64,000 nt of DNA from Variovorax paradoxus_P. Lineage in GTDB: Bacteria; Pseudomonadota; Gammaproteobacteria; Burkholderiales; Burkholderiaceae_C. The notes under the pieces are model-generated. The model worked only from the letters and a program-made list of their open reading frames with translations. It did not search any database and was not told the DNA's origin. The stretch lies in the NCBI RefSeq assembly GCF_050627025.1, contig NZ_CP192472.1, one strand, 5' to 3'. The stretch's first letter is position 1. Every line of letters starts with the position of its first letter. The position numbers and the translations under genes were made by a program. Of this stretch, positions 18,049-25,233 are shown one piece after another.

Positions 18049-18915
18049 TCAGGGTGCTTCGACAAGAGCGCGTGGTTCCGCAAGGGGCCGCGCGCTTTTT
18101 TCATCGTCGGCCGCAAACACCTCGCGCGCGGCCGCCAAGCCGTTGAGCGCGGCCGGAAAGCCCGCGTACACGGCCATCTGCATGATGGTCTCGACGACCT
18201 CGGTGCGCGTGACGCCCACATTGAGCGCGCCCTGGATGTGCACCTTCAGTTGCGGCGCGGCATTGCCCATGGCGGTGAGGGCAGCCACAACGGCGATCTC
18301 GCGCGAACGCAGATCGAGGCCTGGGCGCGAGTAGATATCGCCGAAGGGAAACTCGATCAGGAGGCGTGCAAAGTCTGGCGCGATGCCGGCCAGGCTTTCG
18401 ACTACCTTGATTCCGCCTTCACCGTCGATCTGCTGGAGCTTGGCCAGCCCGCGCTCGTAGCGCAGGTTGTTGTCGTTGCCGTTGTGGCTTGCTTGTGCGT
18501 TGGTCATCGCTCGTTTTCCTTCGGGGGCTGTGCCCGGTGACGAGGGACGCTTTCTGTCGATGGCTCGGTAGTGCTCGATCTTCAGCGACAGCGCCTGCAT
18601 CGATTGCTGCAGCGCTGCCACCTTGGCCTGAACCTCGGCAAGATGCTGTTCGAGCATCTCGCGCCGCGCTCCGACACTGGCGTCCCCCTGGCTTCGAAGC
18701 CTGGCGAAGGCCTGCATACCCTGGATGGGCATGCCGGTCTCGCGCAGGCGCAACAGGAAGGCCAGCCAGTCCATGTCGGCACGCGCATAGCGGCGCTGGC
18801 CGCCCGGTGCACGGGGCACCGCGGCGATCAGGCCAATGCGCTCGTAGTAGCGCAGCGTGTGGGCCGTGAGGCCGGTGCGCTGCGCGACTTCCGCAATGGT
18901 CAGGTGGTCTTCCAT
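18049..18915 (-). CDS. MerR regulator fused to a carboxymuconolactone decarboxylase domain
   Basis: This is a 288-residue two-domain protein. Residues 1-75 form a MerR winged helix (LTIAEVAQRTGLTAHTLRYY, then GGQRRYARADMDWL), followed by a dimerisation helix to about 115. From about 137 a carboxymuconolactone decarboxylase/AhpD-like helical domain follows (LRSREIAVVAALTAMGN, HIQGALNVGVTRTEVVETI). The CxxC of AhpD is absent; the protein has no cysteine there, so peroxidase chemistry is unlikely. An internal ATG at 18507 has AAGGA 9-10 nt upstream, so the second domain may also be made alone. MerR-CMD linkage suggests sensing of an aldehyde, quinone or lactone, which is speculative. Its 3' end contains the ettA terminator. 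Confidence 0.88.
   Translation of the reverse strand: MEDHLTIAEVAQRTGLTAHTLRYYERIGLIAAVPRAPGGQRRYARADMDWLAFLLRLRETGMPIQGMQAFARLRSQGDASVGARREMLEQHLAEVQAKVAALQQSMQALSLKIEHYRAIDRKRPSSPGTAPEGKRAMTNAQASHNGNDNNLRYERGLAKLQQIDGEGGIKVVESLAGIAPDFARLLIEFPFGDIYSRPGLDLRSREIAVVAALTAMGNAAPQLKVHIQGALNVGVTRTEVVETIMQMAVYAGFPAALNGLAAAREVFAADDEKSARPLAEPRALVEAP
18067..18101 (+). terminator. Intrinsic terminator of ettA inside the convergent gene
   Basis: A 13-bp stem including four G-T pairs (18067-18079 with 18084-18096) encloses a GCAA tetraloop and is followed by TTTTTT ending at 18101. It lies 21 bp past the ettA stop and entirely inside the 3' coding end of the MerR-CMD gene. Confidence 0.85.
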
Positions 18916-18922
18916 GGCGGGA

Positions 18923-18953
18923 ATTCTCGAAGTTGGAGCGCGCTCTAAGTCAA
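18923..18953 (-). promoter_or_regulatory. MerR-type promoter with 19-bp spacer and palindromic operator
   Basis: On the minus strand TTGACT (18953-18948) and GAGAAT (18928-18923) are separated by 19 bp, the stretched spacing that MerR activators correct by twisting DNA. The spacer holds TTAGAGCGCGCTCCAA (18948-18933), a near-perfect dyad. The expected transcription start is at or next to the ATG at 18915, so the mRNA is probably leaderless. Autoregulation is inferred. Confidence 0.75.
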
Positions 18954-18963
18954 GCGTTTTAAA

Positions 18964-20361
18964 TCAAGCAGTTTCCGCAGCCGGTGCCTTCGGCGGCGGC
19001 GTGCGGGGCGCGAAGTCGCCCGGCTGCGGCCAGCGCAACTGCACGCGCCTTTGCACCGTGTGGATGTTGTTGCGCAGCGCATAGAGCTCGTCGGCGTACG
19101 AAAGCGGCACGGCCACCTTGTTCACAACGCGGTCGAGTTCTTCCAGCTCGCTGAGCAATTCTTCGCGCCCGCCTTGCTGTGCGTCGATCTTGGCTTCGAT
19201 GTCGCGCAGCCGTGCATACCAGCGGAACACGCGCCGCCGCACGCGAAACTGGTAGAGCGGCGGCACCACGCGGCTCAGCGGCAGCATCAGCACCAGGAGG
19301 CCGCCGAGCACGAGCCACATGCGCTCGATCAGGTTGCTGGCCCAGAAGGGCAGGTAGCGCTGCCAGAACGGCGGTGTGCCGTTGATGGCGCGGTCGCCCT
19401 CGGGGCTCACCGGCAGTTCGCTGGTGCGTGTGTTGGGAAAGTCGCGCGCGCGGTTGAACCAGCCCGCATCGCTATGCAAGCCTTGGGCAGCCTGCGCAAA
19501 AAGCTGCCGCAGCGCGGAGTGCGTTTCCTCGCGCGAGAGCATCGACGTGGTGGCTGCGAGCAGCGTCACGTCCGAAGGCGGCAGGTCTTTCGAAAGATCG
19601 ACGACGCCGCGCGGCAGCGTTACCGCTGAAAGAAAGGGAAAGCGACGCGAATAGGCATCGGCCTGGCCAAAATCCATCAGCTTGATGTCGGGCGCACGCA
19701 GCAGGCGCTGCACCTGCGGCGATTGCGGCGCCGAAGCCAGCACGATGGCGTCGAGCAGACCGGCCTGCAGGGCTTCGGCCGCGGCCGCCTGCTCAAGGTT
19801 GGAGAGCTGCAGCGCATCGGCTTCGAGGTGGTTGGCCTTGAAGAGCCTTTCCATGATCTCGGGCAGACCGCTGCCCGGCATGTCGACGTTCACACGCAAG
19901 CCGCGCAATTGCGTGAGCGAGGTCAGCGTGCTCGTCTTGCGGTCGATCTTCTGTGCGGTGTCCGCACGATAGAAGAGCCAGATCGGTTCGTAGAACAGGC
20001 TGCCGAGAGAGGTGAGCCCGGCTTCCTCATCGGCCACCGGGTCGGCGCTGCCGCCACGCACAAAGCCCACGTCGGCTCCCCCGTTGCGCAGCAGCTGCAG
20101 GTTCTCGGTCGATCCGGTGGTGGCCTTGAGCTCGACCTCGATGCCGCTGCTCTTGAGCACTTCGGCATAGCGCTTGCCGAACTGCGCGTATGCGCTGCCG
20201 GTGGGGCCGGTGGCCAGGGTCACATGCTTGGGCGGCTGTGGCTGCAGCCACCAGTAGGCGGCAATCAGCATGCCGATCACAAGAAACACGACGGGACCGG
20301 CCGAGGCGATGAGGTCGCGTATCGACAGGAGGATGAGCTTCAGCGTCTTGGGCATGGCCAT
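18964..20361 (-). CDS. Membrane-anchored TAXI-family binding protein, no permease partner
   Basis: This 465-residue protein has a TAXI (TRAP-associated extracytoplasmic immunogenic) binding domain between two membrane helices. The first helix is at about 18-38 (VVFLVIGMLIAAYWWL). The TAXI domain begins VTLATGPTGSAYAQFGKRYA, with the NGGADVGFVRGG motif after it. A second helix lies near 350-370 (MWLVLGGLLVLMLPL), followed by a cytoplasmic tail with a probable coiled coil (ARLRDIEAKIDAQ, LLSELEELDRVV). No DctQM or fused permease lies nearby, so a sensor or scaffold role is possible. It is 7 bp downstream of the P1 peptidase gene, probably one operon. The ATG at 20355 is an alternative start. 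Confidence 0.82.
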   Translation of the reverse strand: MAMPKTLKLILLSIRDLIASAGPVVFLVIGMLIAAYWWLQPQPPKHVTLATGPTGSAYAQFGKRYAEVLKSSGIEVELKATTGSTENLQLLRNGGADVGFVRGGSADPVADEEAGLTSLGSLFYEPIWLFYRADTAQKIDRKTSTLTSLTQLRGLRVNVDMPGSGLPEIMERLFKANHLEADALQLSNLEQAAAAEALQAGLLDAIVLASAPQSPQVQRLLRAPDIKLMDFGQADAYSRRFPFLSAVTLPRGVVDLSKDLPPSDVTLLAATTSMLSREETHSALRQLFAQAAQGLHSDAGWFNRARDFPNTRTSELPVSPEGDRAINGTPPFWQRYLPFWASNLIERMWLVLGGLLVLMLPLSRVVPPLYQFRVRRRVFRWYARLRDIEAKIDAQQGGREELLSELEELDRVVNKVAVPLSYADELYALRNNIHTVQRRVQLRWPQPGDFAPRTPPPKAPAAETA

Positions 20362-20368
20362 GAGGAGT

Positions 20369-21418
20369 TCAACCTTTCGTAGCTGCGAGGTCGGCCGCGC
20401 AGGGAACATGCAGTTCGCCGGCAGTGACGGAGCGGGCCGCCAGCACCGCGCGCAAGGTGGCGCGTGCCACCGCTTCGGCCGCCATGGTGCCGAGCACGGT
20501 CATGCCGGGCCGCGATTCGGCGCCGGGGCCTTCGAGCGCAACACGGCCGGTGGCCAGCGCAAACAGCGTGTCGCCGTCGCTCATGGTGTGCACCGGATTG
20601 ATGGCGCGTGCGAGGCCGTCGTGCGCCACGCTGGCAAGCCGGTTGGCCTGCACCTTGGTCAGCACCGCATCGGTTGCGATCACGCCGAGCGTGGTGTTCG
20701 TGCCGGCGAGCAGCGGCTTGGGCAGCTCGCCGCGCAGCAGGGCCCGGCGCGTGTCGAGCAGTGCGAGTCCGTCTTCGGTGCGCGCGCCGGCCACCGGTTG
20801 AGCGGTGTCGGGGTCGATCACGTCGCCGAGCGCATTGACCGCGATGAGCGCGCCCACCGTCACGCCGCCCACGGTAACCGATGCCGTGCCGATGCCGCCC
20901 TTCATTGCGCGGTGCACGCCAAAAAGCTTGCCCACGAGCGCGCCGCTGCCGGCGCCCACGTTGCCTTCGGCCGGGGCATTGCGGCTTGCCGCGTCGCAGG
21001 CGGCATAGCCGGCCGCGGCGTCGGGGCGGATGCGGGCGTCGCCCATGGGCAAGTCGAACAGCACGGCCGCCGGCACGATGGGCAAGGTGCCAAAGCGCAC
21101 GTCCATGCCTATGTTGCGCTCCTCGAGCCAGCGCATTGCGCCCTCGGCGGCGGCAAGGCCCCAGGCGCTGCCGCCCGCCAGCATGATGCCGTGCACCTGC
21201 TGCACGAAGTTGCCGGGAGCAAGCAGATCAGTCTCGCGCGTGCCCGGCGCGGCGCCGCGCACGTCGACGCCGGCAACAGCGCCCTCGCGGGCAAGAACCA
21301 CCGTGCAGCCGGTAGGCCGGCGCGTGTCGGAAAAATGGCCGACTTCGATTCCGGCCACATCGGTGATGGCGCCTGAAGACGAAGAAAGAGAAGAGGGTGC
21401 AGATGACGAAGCAGGCAT
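20369..21418 (-). CDS. P1 family peptidase (DmpA-like aminopeptidase/amidase)
   Basis: This 349-residue member of the P1 family of self-processing Ntn-type hydrolases includes D/L-aminopeptidase DmpA and beta-aminopeptidases. The family start DVAGIEVGHFSDTRRPTGCT is clear. GGSAWGLAAAEGAMRWLEE (about 82-100) and GAGSGALVGK are conserved. The likely autocleavage nucleophile is a Thr in AGTNTTLGVIATDA (about 237-250), where DmpA has Ser. No signal peptide is evident, and the first 16 residues are Ser/Ala-rich. It heads an operon with the TAXI protein and is divergent, by 40 bp, from the FAD oxidoreductase. Confidence 0.87.
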   Translation of the reverse strand: MPASSSAPSSLSSSSGAITDVAGIEVGHFSDTRRPTGCTVVLAREGAVAGVDVRGAAPGTRETDLLAPGNFVQQVHGIMLAGGSAWGLAAAEGAMRWLEERNIGMDVRFGTLPIVPAAVLFDLPMGDARIRPDAAAGYAACDAASRNAPAEGNVGAGSGALVGKLFGVHRAMKGGIGTASVTVGGVTVGALIAVNALGDVIDPDTAQPVAGARTEDGLALLDTRRALLRGELPKPLLAGTNTTLGVIATDAVLTKVQANRLASVAHDGLARAINPVHTMSDGDTLFALATGRVALEGPGAESRPGMTVLGTMAAEAVARATLRAVLAARSVTAGELHVPCAADLAATKG

Positions 21419-21458
21419 GGCGGCCGATTATGGGACCGCGCCCTCTACGATAGGCGCC

Positions 21459-22757
21459 ATGACAGTTGCAAGAAGTTTCTCCGCCGGCGGGGCTGTGCGC
21501 CACGTAGTCGTGATCGGAGCGGGCGCCGTGGGCAGCGCCACCGCCATCGAGGCGCTGCGCGCCGGCCTGCGCGTGACGGTGGTGGAGCCCGGCGAACCCG
21601 GAGGCCCGCACGCCACGAGCTATGGCAATGCGGGCTGGTTGTCTTCGCATTCGGTGGTGCCGCCTGCGTTGCCGGGTGCATGGCGCAAGGTGCCGGGCTG
21701 GCTGGCCGATCCGCTGGGGCCGCTGGCGCTGCGTTGGCGTTACCTGCCGCGCGCACTGCCATGGCTCTTGCGCTACCTGGCTTCGGGCTGGACCGAGGCG
21801 CGCGTGCAGCGCACCGCCAATGCGCTACGCACGCTGCTCGCCGATGCACCGGCGCTGCACGCCCGGCTTGCCGCCGAAGCTGGCGTGGCGCGGCTCATCG
21901 AACAGCGCGGTCTGCTGCATGCCTACCGTTCGCGCGAAGAGTTCGAGAGCGATGCAATCGCCTGGCGCGTGCGCGGGCGCACAGGCGTGCAATGGGAAGA
22001 ATGGCAGGAGCCGCAGCTGCGGCAGCGCGAACCCGATCTCGACGCGCGCTACACGCTCGGTATCTTCGTGCCGGAGGCCGGCCACTGCCGCGACCCTGGT
22101 GCCTACGTGGCCGCACTCGCGCAGCATGTGCGGGAGGCCGGTGCGCAGCGCATGGCAACGCGCGCCACTGGCTTTCGCTTCGAAGATGGCCGGCTGCGCG
22201 CCGTGCAAACAGAGGCCGGAGAAATCGCCTGCGATGCCGCCGCCATTTGCGCCGGCGCGCGTTCGGGCCCGCTCGCCGCTGCGGCCGGCTCCCCGGTGCC
22301 GCTCGAATCGGAGCGCGGTTACCACGTGGTCGTCGAAGGGGCCGCGGTGGGCCCGCGCACACCGACCATGGTGGCCGACGGCAAGCTCATCGCACACTGG
22401 ATGAACGGCGGTTTGCGGGCGGCGGGGCAGGTCGAGATCGGCGGGCTCGATGCCGCACCGGACTGGCGGCGCGCCGAGATCCTTCACCGGCATCTGCAAT
22501 CGATGTTTCCCGCGCTCGGCGATGGGGCGGCGGATTCAACATCGGTGAAGCATTGGCTCGGCCACCGGCCCAGCCTGCCCGATGGCCTGCCGTGCATCGG
22601 AGCCTCGAAGGCCAGCAAAGACGTTGTGCTGGCTTTCGGGCATGGGCATGTCGGCCTTTGCGGGTCTGCGCGAACCGGCCGGCTCGCAGCGCAACTGCTG
22701 GCGGGCACAACGCCTGAAACGCCGCTTGCCCCTTTCGACCCCGGCCGCTTCAGCTGA
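21459..22757 (+). CDS. FAD-dependent oxidoreductase, D-amino acid dehydrogenase (DadA) type
   Basis: This 432-residue flavoprotein has the dinucleotide-binding motif VVVIGAGAVGSATAIEAL near residues 15-32. The DAO fold closes with GHRPSLPDGLPCIGAS and a second FAD-contact segment VVLAFGHGHVGLCGSARTG near residues 389-407. The AHATSYGNAGWLS-like stretch (here PHATSYGNAGWLSSHS) is typical of DadA, which oxidises D-amino acids and passes electrons to the quinone pool. Opine or glycine oxidation is possible. It is divergent from the P1 peptidase; a link (peptidase frees D-amino acid amides, DadA oxidises them) is plausible but inferred. Confidence 0.85.
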   Translation: MTVARSFSAGGAVRHVVVIGAGAVGSATAIEALRAGLRVTVVEPGEPGGPHATSYGNAGWLSSHSVVPPALPGAWRKVPGWLADPLGPLALRWRYLPRALPWLLRYLASGWTEARVQRTANALRTLLADAPALHARLAAEAGVARLIEQRGLLHAYRSREEFESDAIAWRVRGRTGVQWEEWQEPQLRQREPDLDARYTLGIFVPEAGHCRDPGAYVAALAQHVREAGAQRMATRATGFRFEDGRLRAVQTEAGEIACDAAAICAGARSGPLAAAAGSPVPLESERGYHVVVEGAAVGPRTPTMVADGKLIAHWMNGGLRAAGQVEIGGLDAAPDWRRAEILHRHLQSMFPALGDGAADSTSVKHWLGHRPSLPDGLPCIGASKASKDVVLAFGHGHVGLCGSARTGRLAAQLLAGTTPETPLAPFDPGRFS

Positions 22758-22783
22758 GCGGCACGCTACCGCGCGCTTTCGCC

Positions 22784-23248
22784 TCAGCGATAGCTTTGGT
22801 ACACGCGGCTGCCGCCATCGGCCAGCACCAGCAGAACCTCGTAGGGATCACGTCGATCGCCGTAGGCAGGGCCGTCCATGCCGGGTGAGCCTACGGGCAT
22901 GCCGGGCACCGCAAGCCCCACGGCTTTGGGCTTTTCGCGCAACAGCCTGTGCACCTCGCGCGCGGGCACATGGCCTTCGAGCGCATAGCCGCCGACGACG
23001 CCGGTGTGGCATGAGCCCAGCTTGGCCGGAATGCCGAGCCGCGTGCGGGCGGCATCGTTGCCGCTGTCATGCACGCGGGTTGCAAAGCCGTTCGCGTTGA
23101 GATGCTTCACCCAGTCCTGGCAGCAACCGCAGTTCGGGTCCTTCCAGATTTCGACCGTCGGCGCGGCTGCCAATGCGGCCAGCGGCCATGCCGTGGATGC
23201 GAGTGCCAGCACCGGCGCGGCGCGCAAGACAAGTGTTCGTCTTTGCAT
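22784..23248 (-). CDS. DUF411 periplasmic metal-binding protein
   Basis: This 154-residue secreted protein has a signal peptide (MQRRTLVLRAAPVLALAST, cleavage near residue 28) and the DUF411 core: VEIWKDPNCGCCQDWVKHL with its CxCC cluster, LGSCHTGVVGGYALEGHVPA and GLAVPGMPVGSPGMDG. DUF411 proteins often accompany copper resistance genes and are thought to bind metal, but none flank it here. The ATG at 23248 has GAGGAG about 8 nt upstream; an in-frame Met at 23296 has no signal-like sequence. It is the last gene of a four-gene leftward operon. Confidence 0.88.
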   Translation of the reverse strand: MQRRTLVLRAAPVLALASTAWPLAALAAAPTVEIWKDPNCGCCQDWVKHLNANGFATRVHDSGNDAARTRLGIPAKLGSCHTGVVGGYALEGHVPAREVHRLLREKPKAVGLAVPGMPVGSPGMDGPAYGDRRDPYEVLLVLADGGSRVYQSYR

Positions 23249-23259
23249 GTGGTTTCTCC

Positions 23260-23538
23260 TCAAGACGTGAGCTGCGCACGGGCCTTGTCGACCCACACCT
23301 GCAGGTTGTCGAGCAGGTCTTTCTGGCTGAAAGAGCAGCTCTCTTCGCTGAACAGCGCGCTCGATTCCAGCCGGTCGAGCAGGTTCAGCAACACTTCGCC
23401 ATAGCGCGGCGGCAGTGCCGCGAGCAACTCGCTGCTTGCGCGTGCTTCGTTCGAAAGCGCGGTAACCGATTCGCCGCGGCCGTTGCGCAGTGCATCGATG
23501 CGCGCGCCAATGGCGTCGAGTTGCGGTGCGGCGTTCAT
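23260..23538 (-). CDS. Small conserved hypothetical protein
   Basis: This 92-residue soluble, mostly helical protein has no signal peptide. Notable segments are MNAAPQLDAIGARIDALR, ELLAALPPRYGEVLLNLLDR and SQKDLLDNLQVWVDKARAQ. I do not recognise a family. It starts inside the end of the GDPD gene (4-bp overlap) and ends 11 bp before the DUF411 gene, so it is clearly part of that operon. The amphipathic pattern would fit a small adaptor protein, but no function is assigned. Confidence 0.75.
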   Translation of the reverse strand: MNAAPQLDAIGARIDALRNGRGESVTALSNEARASSELLAALPPRYGEVLLNLLDRLESSALFSEESCSFSQKDLLDNLQVWVDKARAQLTS

Positions 23539-24527
23539 GTGCCAGCCTTTCCGGGCGGCGGCAGCGAAAGGCCGCGCTCGCGCATCAGATCGCGCAGCAC
23601 GTCCGGGTAGTCGGTAATGATGCCGTCCACGCCCCAGTCCATGAGCCGCAGCATGTCGGCGCGCTGGTTCACGGTCCAGGGCAGCACCTTGAGGCCGAGC
23701 TTTTGCGCTTCCTTGATGGCTGCGGGCGTCAGGTCGTTGTATGCGGGCGACCACGTGACCTGAGCGCCTGCGTTGCCGGCGGCGGCCTTGACCAGCTGCG
23801 GCGTCGAAGAAAAGTCGGCTGCGTTGAGGCCGGCCGTCCACCGGCTGTCCTTGAGCGTGCGCGCAGAGCTCAGGTAAGCCCGCGGCAATTGCGGTGCAAG
23901 CTGGCCGACCAGCGCCAGGGTGCGCCAGTCGAAGCTCTGAACCGTCACCCGGCCGCCCATTTGCGCCTTGTCGATTTCTGCGAGCAGGGCGCGCACCATC
24001 GGTTCGGGCGCGGCGGTTTCGTCGGGCCTGGTCGGATCGATCTTGGTTTCGATGTTGAATCGGACCGTCGCGGCATTCGCACCGCGTGCGCGCACATGGT
24101 CGAACAAGGCCGCCAGCGTGGGAATGCGCTCGCCGTCGCGTGGCTGCTGGAGCGCAAACTGCTTGCCGTAGTTGGTTGCGGGGTTCAGCCGGCCCACGTC
24201 GTAGCTCTGAAGCTGCGCCAGTGTGAGCGAGCGAACAGCCGGGCCCGCCTTCGACGCAAGCCAGGCACCGTTCGCGTCGCGCGTGTGGTCTGCATTGAGC
24301 GTGGTGTCGTGCGAGATGACGACCACGCCGTCTGCCGTAAGCCCGATGTCGAGTTCGAGCGTGGTCACGCCCATGTCGATGGCGTTGGAGAACGCCGCCA
24401 GCGTGTTCTCGGGTGCAAGGCCTCGCCCGCCCCGATGGGCTTGCAGGTCGAAGTGCTGCTTTGCGGTGGGGAGAATGGCCGCGCAGCCAGCAACAAGCAA
24501 TGCGGCTGCAACCAGTGGATATCTCAT
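23535..24527 (-). CDS. Glycerophosphodiester phosphodiesterase lipoprotein
   Basis: This 330-residue TIM-barrel enzyme of the GDPD family hydrolyses glycerophosphodiesters to glycerol 3-phosphate and an alcohol. The lipobox LVAGC near residues 12-16 predicts lipid attachment in the envelope. The catalytic set is present: HRGGRGLAPENTLAAF (about 32-47), ELDIGLTADGVVVISHD (about 57-73) and a downstream ETKID. The C-terminal NQRADMLRLMDWGVDGIITD is the usual barrel end. It overlaps DUF1439 upstream (ATGA) and the small gene downstream, giving translational coupling. A role in phospholipid turnover or phosphate scavenging is expected. Confidence 0.92.
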   Translation of the reverse strand: MRYPLVAAALLVAGCAAILPTAKQHFDLQAHRGGRGLAPENTLAAFSNAIDMGVTTLELDIGLTADGVVVISHDTTLNADHTRDANGAWLASKAGPAVRSLTLAQLQSYDVGRLNPATNYGKQFALQQPRDGERIPTLAALFDHVRARGANAATVRFNIETKIDPTRPDETAAPEPMVRALLAEIDKAQMGGRVTVQSFDWRTLALVGQLAPQLPRAYLSSARTLKDSRWTAGLNAADFSSTPQLVKAAAGNAGAQVTWSPAYNDLTPAAIKEAQKLGLKVLPWTVNQRADMLRLMDWGVDGIITDYPDVLRDLMRERGLSLPPPGKAGT

Positions 24528-25105
24528 TTCAGCTGCACCTTGATGCCGTTGTCCAGTACGGTGATGTCGCCAATCTCGTAGGTCTTGCGGCCGACCGTGA
24601 GCTCGTCCGCGGTAAAGCTGCGCAGCACCTGGCCTTGCAGCAGCTCCTGCGCCACCACGGCGCCCATCTTCTGCAGGCGCTCGGCATCGCGGCCTTCCAC
24701 GCCCTGCAATTCGAGCCGCTCGGCCTTGGGCTGGTCCAGCCGCAGCGCGCGCGTTGCGGCGTCGTAGCGCAGTGCACTGCTGACCGACACCACGCCCTGT
24801 ACGGGCGAGGCAGCGAGCAATGGACTCGCAATGGTCAGCGTGGCCGTGATGGCGGCGCGATTGCCGCGTGCGTCCAGGCCCAGCTGCGGGTCGCGCAGGC
24901 CGACCATGAAGATCTCCGCATAGCGCTCGGCCACCGGAAAGCGCCTGGCGATCTGCGTTTGCAGCTCGTCGCGGCTTGCGGTGTATTCGCTGGTAAAAAA
25001 GTTGAAGCCGGCCAGCGCCGGGAGCGGCGACTGCAGGGCGGCGGCACCCAGGAGAGCACGCAGCATCCAGCGGCGGGAGTGGGGGGGCAAGGTGCGAATT
25101 TGCAT
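24524..25105 (-). CDS. DUF1439 envelope protein
   Basis: This 193-residue exported protein starts MQIRTLPPHSRRWMLRALLG, a signal peptide with a twin arginine though without a full Tat motif, ending near ALAG. The mature part has DUF1439 features (FNFFTSEYTASRDELQTQIA, AERYAEIFMVGLRDPQLGLD, RLQKMGAVVAQELLQGQVL), as in E. coli YceB, an inner-face lipoprotein of unknown role. Here no lipobox cysteine is seen. It is the first gene of the leftward operon and overlaps the GDPD gene by 4 bp. It may bind a lipid, since the fold resembles lipid-binding tubular proteins. Confidence 0.8.
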   Translation of the reverse strand: MQIRTLPPHSRRWMLRALLGAAALQSPLPALAGFNFFTSEYTASRDELQTQIARRFPVAERYAEIFMVGLRDPQLGLDARGNRAAITATLTIASPLLAASPVQGVVSVSSALRYDAATRALRLDQPKAERLELQGVEGRDAERLQKMGAVVAQELLQGQVLRSFTADELTVGRKTYEIGDITVLDNGIKVQLK

Positions 25106-25233
25106 ACTTCCGGGAGCTTGCCACATCCGGCATGGTTCCGTTGCGCGCGCTGCTACGCGAAAAGGCAATTTTCCTACGCCTGGGAAATGCCCGGCGCGCA
25201 ACCTTTGCGCTTCGGCGGAACAGAAGACGAGCG

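Noticed and set aside
20270..21376. Plus-strand frame of 368 codons across the TAXI/P1 peptidase genes
   Set aside because: It crosses two real genes on the other strand and lacks any recognisable domain.
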